From DATAPD01 sp036265385 (lineage in GTDB: Bacteria; Acidobacteriota; Terriglobia; Terriglobales; Acidobacteriaceae), in contig DATAPD010000048.1 of assembly GCA_036265385.1 (NCBI GenBank), positions 124,001 through 188,000 on the forward strand: a stretch of 64,000 bases of DNA. The letters are read 5' to 3'. Each line of letters opens with the position of its first letter. Position 1 is the first letter of the stretch. Under the pieces are notes generated by a model. The model had not been told where the DNA came from, ran no database searches, and worked only from the letters and a program-made list of their open reading frames with translations. This document shows, piece by piece, positions 44,962 to 53,305 of this stretch. A program made the translations under genes and the position numbers.

Positions 44962-45705
44962 TCACATTCCGACCATTTCAGACGACAACACCCGAACAGC
45001 TTCGCGGTAACCGTGTAGCGTGCCGACATCCACGTAAACTTCGCCTCCATAGATTCCCAAGGCTCGACCACCACGCGCGAGGTACGCGTTCACGAGCGTG
45101 CCGATGTATTCATCTTGTTTGCGGCGATCGATCCAAAGACGATGCAATTCGTCGAAGATTGTGCCGCTTAGCTTGAATGCGCCCCATACCCACTTCGATC
45201 CGTAGTTCTGCTGCTTCACCTGGATCTCTTGCACAGATCCGTACTCGTTCGTAATCACGACATCGAACAATTCAGGACGGGCGACAGGGAATAACAGGAA
45301 TGACAACTCATCATCCGGGAGCGCACAAAAGCCAGTCGCCGGAAACCAAACCGTATCCGGCAGCCCAATCAGAACCTGGTCAGCGGGATCGATAAAGGGC
45401 AATGCACTGAAAAGCGCGTCGCACAGACCTTGCGGCTGCTGTTGCACTGCATAGCAGATGGACGCTGTTCCAATCTCGCCACCAAAATATTGCACGATGT
45501 CCGTCTTCCCGGGAGAAATCACAAAGCAAATTCGTTCCACATTAGCAGCAAGAAATCGCTCTACAAGGTACTCGGAAACTGCACGAGGATGCTCTGTGCC
45601 GTTGTCGAGACGCGTGCCGACCGGTAGGAGTTCTTTCGAAAAGGCAAGCGGCTGGATTCTAGTACCTCGTCCCGCAGCCGGCACAATCCCCCAGCGGTGA
45701 CTCAT
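44962..45705 (-). CDS. sugar-1-phosphate nucleotidyltransferase
   Basis: NTP_transferase fold: GIVPAAGRGTRIQPLAFSKELLPVG is the nucleotide-binding P-loop of RmlA/GalU-type enzymes, with FVISPGKTDIVQYFG, a LIGLPDTVWF (metal Asp) segment and the C-terminal VYVDVGTLHGYREA (sugar-binding). It makes an NDP-sugar (dTDP- or UDP-type) for the glycan pathway. ATG 45705 overlaps the stop of the CgeB gene (ATGA), so the start 15 codons upstream is unlikely. Translationally coupled to the CgeB transferase. Confidence 0.85.
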   Translation of the reverse strand: MSHRWGIVPAAGRGTRIQPLAFSKELLPVGTRLDNGTEHPRAVSEYLVERFLAANVERICFVISPGKTDIVQYFGGEIGTASICYAVQQQPQGLCDALFSALPFIDPADQVLIGLPDTVWFPATGFCALPDDELSFLLFPVARPELFDVVITNEYGSVQEIQVKQQNYGSKWVWGAFKLSGTIFDELHRLWIDRRKQDEYIGTLVNAYLARGGRALGIYGGEVYVDVGTLHGYREAVRVLSSEMVGM

Positions 45706-46766
45706 GCACACCCCTCGATCAATTGCACGAGTTCCAGGCTTCGGTGCCATGAAGTATGTTGGTCGAGAACTCGCTCGCGAGCCGCGGCCCCGATTTGTCG
45801 AAGGTCGCCTTCGTCTCGCCAGAGCGCATCGATCACATCTGACGTCGAGGAAGCGATCAGAATCTCTGCGCCGGGTTCAAAAAACGAAGCCAGTCCTTCC
45901 CAATCATCACTGAGAACCGGAGTCGCGCAGGCTGCTGCTTCAAACAGACGCCCCGACGGACAATAACCAGTGTTTACCATCGCTGCCCGTGTAACGTTGA
46001 GGGTCAGTTTCGAAGAACTATAAAAGGCAGGATGTTGCGGGGGCGTCACGTGGCGGACGAAGTACATATTCTCAGTCCAGGGAAAATGATCTGGGTAAAG
46101 CGATCCGCCGAGCACGAACTTTTTCCCCGGTGCACGACGTGCAGGTTCAACGAATAACTGCTCCAACACGAGTTGTCGGTCTTGCGCATACGTCCCAAGA
46201 TAGGACAAGTCCGACTCGTACCGGGTCGACGGTGCTGCTCTCATGTGCGCTCCGGGATCGACGCTTCCGTACAGAGGAGCTACGTTCCTCGCACCAAGCA
46301 GTTCCTTTAATTGAGGAAGAGCCTTGCCACCGGCGTAACTAAGTACGAGATCGAAGGGTTCGAGTCCATAGGGCGGTATGTACTCAACATCTCCTTCAGT
46401 CTGCCAACGTTCTAATGTGACTGGGCTATCCAGATCGTAGAAAACTTTGGCGGACACAGCAGACTCGAGCACGAGGTCCGAGGCTTCTTTAGCATCGGGA
46501 CAATACGAGGTCACAATCGCAGCATCGGAATTCTCAAGGCAAGCACGTGCTCGCTCTACGTTCTCACTCCAATCGGAGTAGAGAACGACTTCGAATGGCG
46601 AAGCAGGCGGAAGATCCCGGTGGGAAGCATAGTAGCTAACGTCGCGCTCAAAAAAACTCACCGAGTGACCGCCCGCTTCCAATGCCGAACAGAGTCCACG
46701 CCATATAGTCGCGTGTCCATTTCCCCAGGACGAAGTGATCGTCAAACCAAAGATTGCAATTCTCAT
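45702..46766 (-). CDS. CgeB-family glycosyltransferase (copy 3)
   Basis: GT-B transferase very like the copy at 28113-29219: SSWGNGHATIWRGLCSALE, VFYDLDSPVTLERW, DLSYLGTYAQDRQLVLEQLF, LNVTRAAMVNTGYCPSGRLFEAAACATPVLSDDWEGLASFF. The pair probably arose by duplication across the island. ATG 46766 lies 20 bp after the S/R-rich gene stop, and its own stop is coupled to the nucleotidyltransferase start. Confidence 0.85.
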   Translation of the reverse strand: MRIAIFGLTITSSWGNGHATIWRGLCSALEAGGHSVSFFERDVSYYASHRDLPPASPFEVVLYSDWSENVERARACLENSDAAIVTSYCPDAKEASDLVLESAVSAKVFYDLDSPVTLERWQTEGDVEYIPPYGLEPFDLVLSYAGGKALPQLKELLGARNVAPLYGSVDPGAHMRAAPSTRYESDLSYLGTYAQDRQLVLEQLFVEPARRAPGKKFVLGGSLYPDHFPWTENMYFVRHVTPPQHPAFYSSSKLTLNVTRAAMVNTGYCPSGRLFEAAACATPVLSDDWEGLASFFEPGAEILIASSTSDVIDALWRDEGDLRQIGAAARERVLDQHTSWHRSLELVQLIEGCA

Positions 46767-46786
46767 GGTCGTGCCGAAGTATTTGC

Positions 46787-47425
46787 TTAGGCTGCTCTTC
46801 TGGTTGACCTTGAGGACGTTCTGCGGGAATCACTTTTCTTTTGCCCTGAAGTCGTTTTTCGCCCTGAAGTTGTTGCGCGGCTAGAGCTCTTTTTGGCGGA
46901 TCCGCGGCTGCGCACATTCGATCTCGCATTGTCAGAACGTACCGATGTAGGCTTACGCTTTCTACGGGTCGACGTTGACTGCGAGGTTCGCCCACCGGAA
47001 GTCTGCGAAGATCGTCCCGCTCGCGAGGTTCGCTTCTGCGCTCGCCCCGAGGAGCCCGCCCGTTTTCCAGCCGAACTTGAGGCTCTTTTTGATCGTGACA
47101 CCGAACGTTCACGCTCATCAGCTGAGCGGGAACTATCGTCGCTACGGCTGACCAGTTTGTTGAAATTGCTACGCTCGCCTCCTGCCGTAGCATCCTGGAC
47201 CAACAAAGCAAGGTTGCTCTCTTCGAACTTTTCGAACCAATCGTTCCAGTCGATTGTTTCCAGTGAATCGCCGCCGCTATACCCTGGCAAATCCAATCGA
47301 ATAATTCCGACATCATCGCTACCACCGGTGCTCCGTACGGCAACCGGTTTCGCATTACGTTCTTCAGCCCACTGTTTAATTTCTTCGTGATCCGTGAGCG
47401 TTTTTGATTTCGATCTCGCCGCCAT
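46787..47425 (-). CDS. small conserved N-terminal domain with a long Ser/Arg/Lys-rich tail
   Basis: Residues 1-95 form a compact acidic domain (TDHEEIKQWAEERNAKPVAV, IIRLDLPGYSGGDSLETIDWNDWFEKFEESNLALL, AGGERSNFNKLVSR) that I know from small proteins in many soil bacteria, sometimes misnamed 1,4-alpha-glucan branching enzyme. Residues 96-212 are almost only S, R, K, T and G, like histone H1/AlgP tails, and would bind nucleic acid or polyanions. Frames in other phases here (for example 46648-47355) reflect the composition and are not genes. First gene of a minus-strand unit leading into the CgeB and nucleotidyltransferase genes. Confidence 0.65.
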   Translation of the reverse strand: MAARSKSKTLTDHEEIKQWAEERNAKPVAVRSTGGSDDVGIIRLDLPGYSGGDSLETIDWNDWFEKFEESNLALLVQDATAGGERSNFNKLVSRSDDSSRSADERERSVSRSKRASSSAGKRAGSSGRAQKRTSRAGRSSQTSGGRTSQSTSTRRKRKPTSVRSDNARSNVRSRGSAKKSSSRATTSGRKTTSGQKKSDSRRTSSRSTRRAA

Positions 47426-47971
47426 TCTGACCTCCTCTAACGCTGCGCTTCAAAACACCGCTGGGTTTCATCTCGAACCTTCGGTCCGCTACGCGAACTT
47501 CGTTATGGAAAACGGTGTCCTTGAAGTGACGGTGAGATGAGAGGATCAGTACACAGGTTGCAGGCGGATCAAGTTGGTAGTGTCGCTTCTCTCTGAGGTT
47601 GCTTGGACCGTGTGAAACTCTTCTTTTGTAAGGCCGCAAAGTTCTCGTCTGCTGCGCCAAGTCTTGATGGATCTGCATTGGCTGTTTGGTGACTGATCTT
47701 CTTCTCACCGTGAACGCCTGATTGTTGTCTACGGTGCCTACGACCGGAACTCTTTTTCGACACCTTCCGTGGACTTCTCTACAGAAACTACCGGATAGTG
47801 CAATTGCACGTGAAAACGCTAAGCTTAACAAGTGGAGCTCTTAGCAAGATTGTCGTATTTCTACTGGACGGGCTGAGCTTCTCGCCGCTCGCGTCTTCCT
47901 GAGTTCAAAAATTTGTCATCAGCAATCTGGGCGGCACTGTCCCCGTGTGTCTAAGCAGTGCAGGGATAAAA
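47426..47971. other. divergent intergenic region
   Basis: 546 bp between the S/R-rich gene (minus) and the GT4 gene (plus). It holds the doubtful small basic frame at 47569-47763 (listed separately); a longer overlapping frame (47376-47831) shows no protein-like features. Promoters for both neighbours should lie here but none was identified. Confidence 0.5.
47569..47763 (-). CDS. possible small basic protein
   Basis: 64 residues from a GTG with ggaag just upstream (spacing very short): SKKSSGRRHRRQQSG, then a His/Gln/Lys-rich sequence. Its composition resembles the basic tail of the neighbouring S/R-rich protein, but there is no independent support. Could be chance. Confidence 0.25.
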   Translation of the reverse strand: MSKKSSGRRHRRQQSGVHGEKKISHQTANADPSRLGAADENFAALQKKSFTRSKQPQREATLPT

Positions 47972-49033
47972 ATGAGAATTGCACAAGTGGCGCCACTTTT
48001 TGAAAGTGTTCCACCAAAAATGTATGGTGGGACAGAACGCGTTGTCTCCATTCTCACCGAGGAACTAGTACGTGCCGGCAATGACGTAACTCTATTTGCA
48101 AGTGGGGACTCCATCACCAGCGCGAATTTAGTTTCGGTCTGCCCGGAAGCACTTCGGCTGACTCAGTGCATTGATCCGATTGCCCACCACGTGGTCATGA
48201 TCGAAAAAGTGTTTGAACAGAGACACGATTTCGATGTTATCCACTTTCATATCGATCATCTGCAGTATTCGATGTGTCGACGAGAACGAGTTCCCAATAT
48301 CACAACTCTTCACGGTCGCCTTGACATCCCTGACCTGGCAGCCTTGTTCCAAAAATTTGACGATGCTCCAGTTGTTTCCATTTCCGATTCGCAACGCGAT
48401 CCCTTGCCGTGGCTCAACTGGCAAGCGACGGTCTATCACGGACTGCCGAAGAATCAATACTCGTTGGGCGACGGTCAAGGCGGCTACTTAGCCTTCCTAG
48501 GACGTATCTCGCCAGAAAAGGGAATTGATCAAGCCATCGAGATCGCCACTCGAGTGGGCATGCCTTTACGTATTGCTGCGAAAATCGACCGCGCGGATCG
48601 CGAATACTTCGAAACTGTTGTGCGCCCTCTCTTGAAAAACCCGCTGGTCGACTACATTGGAGAGATCGGTTATCCGGAGAAGAATGAATTTCTCGGCAAC
48701 GCTGCCGCGCTTCTTTTTCCTATCAACTGGCCCGAGCCTTTTGGTTTGGTTATGATCGAGTCTCTTGCTTGCGGCACACCTGTCATCGCCTACCCCCGCG
48801 GCTCCGTTCCAGAGATTCTCGAACATGGTCGCAGCGGGCTGTTGGTAAAAGATGCAACAGCCGCCGTCACCGCGGTAGACTCGATTCCTAAAATCAGCCG
48901 TGCGGAGTGCCGACATCGCTTTGAAGAGCGTTTCAGTGCCACTCGGATGGCCGAGAACTATCTAGCCCTGTACCAAAAGTTGATTCGAATTCCGGAACCG
49001 TTTGAACTCACGGATGGAGTCTCTGTTGGCTGA
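47972..49033 (+). CDS. family 4 glycosyltransferase
   Basis: GT4 transferase of the short type: RIAQVAPLFESVPPKMYGGTERVVSILTEEL (donor/acceptor loop GGTE), VIHFHIDHLQY, ITTLHGRLDIPDL, AFLGRISPEKGIDQAIEIA and FPINWPEPFGLVMIESLACGTPVIAYPRGSVPEIL (EPFGLVMxE motif). ATG 47972 is preferred to the start nine codons earlier. It overlaps the next gene by about 20 bp, so the pair is coupled; this pairing with a debranching-type enzyme is common in soil bacteria and may serve trehalose, sucrose or glucan metabolism. Confidence 0.9.
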   Translation: MRIAQVAPLFESVPPKMYGGTERVVSILTEELVRAGNDVTLFASGDSITSANLVSVCPEALRLTQCIDPIAHHVVMIEKVFEQRHDFDVIHFHIDHLQYSMCRRERVPNITTLHGRLDIPDLAALFQKFDDAPVVSISDSQRDPLPWLNWQATVYHGLPKNQYSLGDGQGGYLAFLGRISPEKGIDQAIEIATRVGMPLRIAAKIDRADREYFETVVRPLLKNPLVDYIGEIGYPEKNEFLGNAAALLFPINWPEPFGLVMIESLACGTPVIAYPRGSVPEILEHGRSGLLVKDATAAVTAVDSIPKISRAECRHRFEERFSATRMAENYLALYQKLIRIPEPFELTDGVSVG

Positions 49034-51194
49034 GTCCAAACCCGCTCGCTTCTACATTTCGACCCAAGCTGCTCCGGTCGACGAACGTAGTCGCGTCTTA
49101 AAGTACGGCAAGATGTTCTCAGTCTTCGATCGATTCGGTGACATCACGCCAGTCGGGCTCGGAGAGGAAGGCATTTTTTTTGAGGGGACGCGTTTTCTTT
49201 CGGAATGGGCGTTGTTTATTGGACAGAAACGACCTCTCTTGCTTAGTTCAACCGTCCGTCGTGACAATGTTCTTTTCACCGCTGACCTCACCAACGTCGA
49301 CATAACTCTCGGCGACAATATCCTCGTTCCGCGCGGCACAATTCTTGTTACCCGTGCCAAGACACTCTGGAAGGAGCGCTGTTACGAACAGCTGGTCGTC
49401 TCCAGCTATGCGTTGTCTCCTGTAGTCATCCCGATCGCCCTGGAATTCGATTCCGATTTCGCCGATCTTTTTGAAGTCCGGGGCACGAAGCGTCCGCGAA
49501 AGGGCGAACACCTCGAGCCGGCGCTGGCACCCGATCACGTCGTGTTGTCGTATCGCGGACTCGATAATATCAATCGCTTCATGACCATTGAGAGTACGCC
49601 CCCTCCCGGCCGCGTATCGGCGAATGGTTTTCAATTCGATCTCTGGTTGCGCCCTCGTGAAAAAATCACCATTGAGCTCGAACTCTCGTGCTCATTCAAG
49701 CCGGAAACCAATGGACGCGTAGCGTTCGCGAGCGCCATCTCATCCACCGCACAGGAGATGCACAGTGCCGGGGACCACGGTTCTTGCTTTGTCCATTCTT
49801 CCAGTGATCCGTTTAATAACTGGCTTCGACGTTCAGCCGCCGACGTCCAAATGATGATCGTAGGCAATCCTGAAAAGGATTACCCCTACGCGGGTGTGCC
49901 CTGGTTCAGCACGGTCTTCGGCCGCGATGGCATCATCACCGCATTGGAATGCCTTTGGAAAAATCCTCAAATCGCTCGTGGGGTTCTTGAATACCTCGCT
50001 GCGACGCAAGCCACCGAAGTCATCCCCGAATATGACGCGGAGCCCGGAAAGATCCTTCACGAAGCGCGCCACGGAGAGATGGCAACCCTCAAGGAGATCC
50101 CCTTCGGCCGTTATTACGGTTCGATCGACAGTACGCCGCTCTTCATCATGCTTGCTTATGCGTACTACCAACGCACTGCGGATCTGGATTTGATCCGATC
50201 TCTCTGGCCCAACATCGAAGCGGCACTTGGCTGGATTGATAAATTTGGCGATCGTGATGGCGATGGTTTCGTTGAATATGCTCGTCGCACGCCAAAAGGC
50301 CTCGTGCAGCAGGGCTGGAAAGATTCGAGCGACTCAGTTTTCCACGCGGACGGTTCGATTGCTGAACCACCCATCGCTCTTTGCGAAGTCCAAGGCTACG
50401 TTTACGACGCGAAGTGCTCGGCTGCTCGACTCGCTCGACTATTGGGAAGGCAGGAACAAGCTACTCAACTCGAGCAACAGGCCCGAACTCTGCAACGACG
50501 ATTCGAAGAATGCTTTTGGTCCGACGAAATCGGCATGTATGCCCTTGCACTGGACGGTCGCAAACAACCATGTCTCGTGCGTACATCCAATCCCGGCCAC
50601 TGTCTTTTCACGGGCATTGCATCGCCCGATCATGGCATAGCCGTCGCTCGTAAGCTTCTCACTCCAGAATTTTTCAGTGGTTGGGGGATCCGAACGGTAG
50701 CTCTTGAGCAGGCTCGCTATAACCCTGTCTCTTACCACAATGGATCTGTTTGGCCGCATGACAATGCCATGTGTGCTCTGGGCATGGCTCGTTACGGAGA
50801 GCGTGATCTTGCCTGTCGCGTACTAACAGGCCTCTTTGATCTCAGCGGGTACGTTGATCTTCACCGTTTGCCCGAACTTTTCTGCGGGCTCGACCGACGT
50901 CCTGGCGAGGGTCCGACGCTGTATCCCTCGGCGTGCTCGCCTCAAGCTTGGGCGGCAGGAACAGTATTCATGTTTCTTGAAGCGTGTCTGGGTCTGTCAA
51001 TCGATGCGCCCAGCAATCGTATTTCTGTCAGTGATCCCAGGCTTCCCGAATCGATTTCTCATTTTTGGGTTCGTAGACTCCAGGTAGGGTCCACTACAGT
51101 TGATCTCCACTTCGAGCGCACCGAAGATCGCGTTCGTGCCGAAATTCTTGAAAAACGCGGCGGCGAAGTCGACATCCAATTCTCAACCGACTGA
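49014..51194 (+). CDS. glycogen-debranching-type amylo-alpha-1,6-glucosidase
   Basis: About 726 residues: N-terminal beta-rich debranching domain (residues 30-240: GLGEEGIFFEGTRFLSEWAL, TADLTNVDITLGDNILVPRGTI) and a C-terminal (alpha/alpha)6 barrel (about 260-700: GVPWFSTVFGRDGIITALECLWKNP, QQGWKDSSDSVFHADG, NPVSYHNGSVWPHDNAMCALGMARYG) of the GDE/GH133-GH15 type. It would cleave alpha-1,6 branches or release glucose or other hexoses from an alpha-glucan. ATG 49014 overlaps the GT4 stop; the frame's first codon is TTG 49002. Confidence 0.88.
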   Translation: MESLLAESKPARFYISTQAAPVDERSRVLKYGKMFSVFDRFGDITPVGLGEEGIFFEGTRFLSEWALFIGQKRPLLLSSTVRRDNVLFTADLTNVDITLGDNILVPRGTILVTRAKTLWKERCYEQLVVSSYALSPVVIPIALEFDSDFADLFEVRGTKRPRKGEHLEPALAPDHVVLSYRGLDNINRFMTIESTPPPGRVSANGFQFDLWLRPREKITIELELSCSFKPETNGRVAFASAISSTAQEMHSAGDHGSCFVHSSSDPFNNWLRRSAADVQMMIVGNPEKDYPYAGVPWFSTVFGRDGIITALECLWKNPQIARGVLEYLAATQATEVIPEYDAEPGKILHEARHGEMATLKEIPFGRYYGSIDSTPLFIMLAYAYYQRTADLDLIRSLWPNIEAALGWIDKFGDRDGDGFVEYARRTPKGLVQQGWKDSSDSVFHADGSIAEPPIALCEVQGYVYDAKCSAARLARLLGRQEQATQLEQQARTLQRRFEECFWSDEIGMYALALDGRKQPCLVRTSNPGHCLFTGIASPDHGIAVARKLLTPEFFSGWGIRTVALEQARYNPVSYHNGSVWPHDNAMCALGMARYGERDLACRVLTGLFDLSGYVDLHRLPELFCGLDRRPGEGPTLYPSACSPQAWAAGTVFMFLEACLGLSIDAPSNRISVSDPRLPESISHFWVRRLQVGSTTVDLHFERTEDRVRAEILEKRGGEVDIQFSTD

Positions 51195-51311
51195 TTGTTA
51201 CCTATCCATCGCTGCCTACACGAACGCCGTCTCCTGCCTAGGTATAGGTATGGATTGCTGATGAAACCGCATGCTTCTACAGTGCAAAGAACTTCAACTC
51301 GGAGGCTTTTA

Positions 51312-52556
51312 ATGAAGTTACAGAACATTTTTCTTTCGCTAGGTGCGGCTTGCTTGTCATTGAGCCTCTGCGCTGCGCAGACCCCCTCGAGCACGACAGG
51401 ACAAGCACCAGGATCTTCTCCGTCCACAACAGACCCTCAGTCGACAACCAGCCCTCAGTCTTCAGCAAGCGGCCAATCCACCGAAACACAATCCACTCCG
51501 ACCAGCCCACAAGCTTCTCCAAGTGGACAGACGCCGCAGACTCAGCCTGCCCCAAGCAGTCCTCAAGCTTCACCGAGTACTCCGACCACTGAGACTCAGC
51601 CCTCTCCCAGCAGCCCCCAAGCATCTCCCACTGGTCAAACTACTGAAACCCAGCCTGCCAATGGTCAATCAACCACCGGACAAAACGGCATGTCCAATGC
51701 TGCGGGCAGCACAGTAGTTCGCGGATGCCTCAGCGGCAGCAATGGAAACTATATGGTCATGGACAGCCAGACTCACACGATGTACATGCTCTCGGGCTCG
51801 ACTGGAGATCTCAGCAGCCGCGTCGGTCATGAGGTCCAGATCACGGGCGCTTTGAATGGAGCTTCCAACTCGACAACGAGCAGCAACCCAAACTCGGCTA
51901 CCACAACGAATCCGAATTCCGGAAACAGTAATGCTCAGAATCCCAGCTCCGCTTCGCCCGGAACCAATCCGTCCGACGCTACGCAGGGAGCAGCTGGCGC
52001 AGGCTCGAACACTTTGCAGGTCAACAATGTGACTGAAGTTTCCAGCACATGCGCTGGTAGCACGGGCAGCAGCACAGGTCCGTCCGCCGCAGCATCGGAC
52101 ACAACTGGATCAAGTGCTAGCTCGACAATGTCCGCAACATCCATGAGCAATCAGTCGGCTCCGACGGCCGCTGCTGGTGCCGCTGCGGTCACTGCCACCG
52201 ATGCAGCAGCCAACTCATCTGCGACCACCTCAGCAACTACGGGTGCGGCGGCAAGCGAGACTTCGGCGGGCGCGAGTAACTACAACTCCTCCCCTGCGGC
52301 GGCTGGAACCACGGTCGCTCAGGGCTCCACGCCGGACGCTTCGGGTGCAGCAGCGGGTACGACAGCTTCGCAGGACAACAGCAACGTGAAGACATATAGC
52401 GATATGCCTTCCGATCAATCTGCGGCGCAATCGGCAAATGCTGCGCCGGCACAGCGTGAAAATTCCCAATCACTACCGGCCACGTCCACAGTTCTGCCTC
52501 TCGGCGGACTGCTTGGCCTTGGCTTCATGGCCGCTGGACTCTACGCGCGTCGATAA
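51312..52556 (+). CDS. secreted Ser/Thr/Ala-rich protein with LPATS sorting tail
   Basis: 414 residues from ATG 51312 (GGAGG 9 bases upstream). A signal peptide (about 1-22, ending SLCAAQ) is followed by a P/Q/S/T region with four 18-residue repeats, then a domain (about 135-187 plus a later NVTEVSSTC strand) with GCLSG...YMVMDSQTHTMYMLSG...DLSSRVGHEVQITG, then a long Ala/Ser/Thr linker. The C-terminus has LPATS, 17 hydrophobic residues (VLPLGGLLGLGFMAAGL) and RR: a sortase-type cell-wall or membrane sorting signal. The class D-like sortase follows 38 bp later, so this is its likely substrate. The same domain recurs at 54971-55516 without a sorting tail. Confidence 0.8.
   Translation: MKLQNIFLSLGAACLSLSLCAAQTPSSTTGQAPGSSPSTTDPQSTTSPQSSASGQSTETQSTPTSPQASPSGQTPQTQPAPSSPQASPSTPTTETQPSPSSPQASPTGQTTETQPANGQSTTGQNGMSNAAGSTVVRGCLSGSNGNYMVMDSQTHTMYMLSGSTGDLSSRVGHEVQITGALNGASNSTTSSNPNSATTTNPNSGNSNAQNPSSASPGTNPSDATQGAAGAGSNTLQVNNVTEVSSTCAGSTGSSTGPSAAASDTTGSSASSTMSATSMSNQSAPTAAAGAAAVTATDAAANSSATTSATTGAAASETSAGASNYNSSPAAAGTTVAQGSTPDASGAAAGTTASQDNSNVKTYSDMPSDQSAAQSANAAPAQRENSQSLPATSTVLPLGGLLGLGFMAAGLYARR
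51453..51668 (+). repeat. four 54-bp coding repeats (18 aa, PQASPSGQTxxTQPxPSS)
   Basis: Four consecutive 18-residue units starting at PQSSASGQ, PQASPSGQ, PQASPSTP and PQASPTGQ, ending in T/S, S, S and Q. Copies differ by several residues. They form a flexible, probably extended stalk between the signal peptide and the GC...TC domain. Confidence 0.85.
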
Positions 52557-52594
52557 CGCAAGCGTCACTTCGTCTCTTCATTTTTGTGATTGCA

Positions 52595-53260
52595 ATGGAC
52601 GCTATGGCTCGATTCTCGCGATGGGCTCATAACTCACTCTTGCCTAAACTTCATGGCACTGAGACCCGTCGTCTACGCCGAATCGTATCGACCTTTCTAC
52701 TTTCCTTTGGGGTCTCGCTAGTCCTGCTCACCGGAGCTGCGTATGAATGGACCAATCTTGCTCAGAAACGTCTGCTCAAGGATGCCATGAACGTGGATGT
52801 CCCGGTGTCGAGCGCCGAACCCGGCATCGTGCTGTCGATACCCAAGGTTCGTCTCAAGGCCGCTATTCTTGAGGGCACGGACAGCAAATCGCTCCTTCTC
52901 GCTCCCGGACATCTCGCTAGCAGTGTGCTTCCCGGCGAATCGGGAAATGCCGTCATCGCCGGTCATCGAGACACTTTCTTTCGCCACATTCATGAACTCG
53001 AATCTGGCGACGACATCCTTATCACTCGCGGCGGACATCAATTCCATTACATAGTGACTGAGAAGTTCATCGTCGACCCCCAGAATCTTTCAGTTACTCG
53101 TCCCACCCCGGACGGCCGCCTCACGCTTGTTACTTGCTATCCGACGTACTACATCGGCCCAGCACCCAAGCGGCTTATTGTGGTTGCCTCCTTGCTCCCC
53201 GGATACGATGTTGCCGGGATACCCACTGCGCCTAAGTCAATGGAACATCAGGCGCGTTAA
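52595..53260 (+). CDS. class D-like sortase
   Basis: Membrane-anchored transpeptidase: N-terminal basic region, one transmembrane helix (FLLSFGVSLVLLTGAAYEW) and a sortase beta-barrel with catalytic His in VIAGHRDTFFRHI, Cys in TLVTCYPTYYIG and Arg in APKRLIVVASL. The TLVTCYP and SIPKVRLKAAILEG segments fit class D/E sortases. It should cut the LPATS of the preceding gene product between T and S. The start may be GTG 52586, ATG 52595 or ATG 52604. Sortases are typical of Gram-positives; in a diderm the acceptor is unclear. Confidence 0.85.
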   Translation: MDAMARFSRWAHNSLLPKLHGTETRRLRRIVSTFLLSFGVSLVLLTGAAYEWTNLAQKRLLKDAMNVDVPVSSAEPGIVLSIPKVRLKAAILEGTDSKSLLLAPGHLASSVLPGESGNAVIAGHRDTFFRHIHELESGDDILITRGGHQFHYIVTEKFIVDPQNLSVTRPTPDGRLTLVTCYPTYYIGPAPKRLIVVASLLPGYDVAGIPTAPKSMEHQAR

Positions 53261-53305
53261 CCATTCCGACCAACCGTCTTTCAGTGTCGTTCATCTAACG
53301 CGCCC

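Noticed and set aside
46648..47355. 235-codon minus-strand frame
   Set aside because: It is a phase-shifted shadow of the S/R-rich gene, open only because of biased codons.
47376..47831. 151-codon minus-strand frame
   Set aside because: No ribosome-binding site or domain; it overlaps the start of the S/R-rich gene.
51453..51668. CRISPR-like regular repeats
   Set aside because: The units are coding 54-mers without spacers, inside a secreted protein gene.
52177..52473. Alternative frames in the Ala/Ser/Thr-rich region
   Set aside because: Composition-driven shadows of the LPATS protein.
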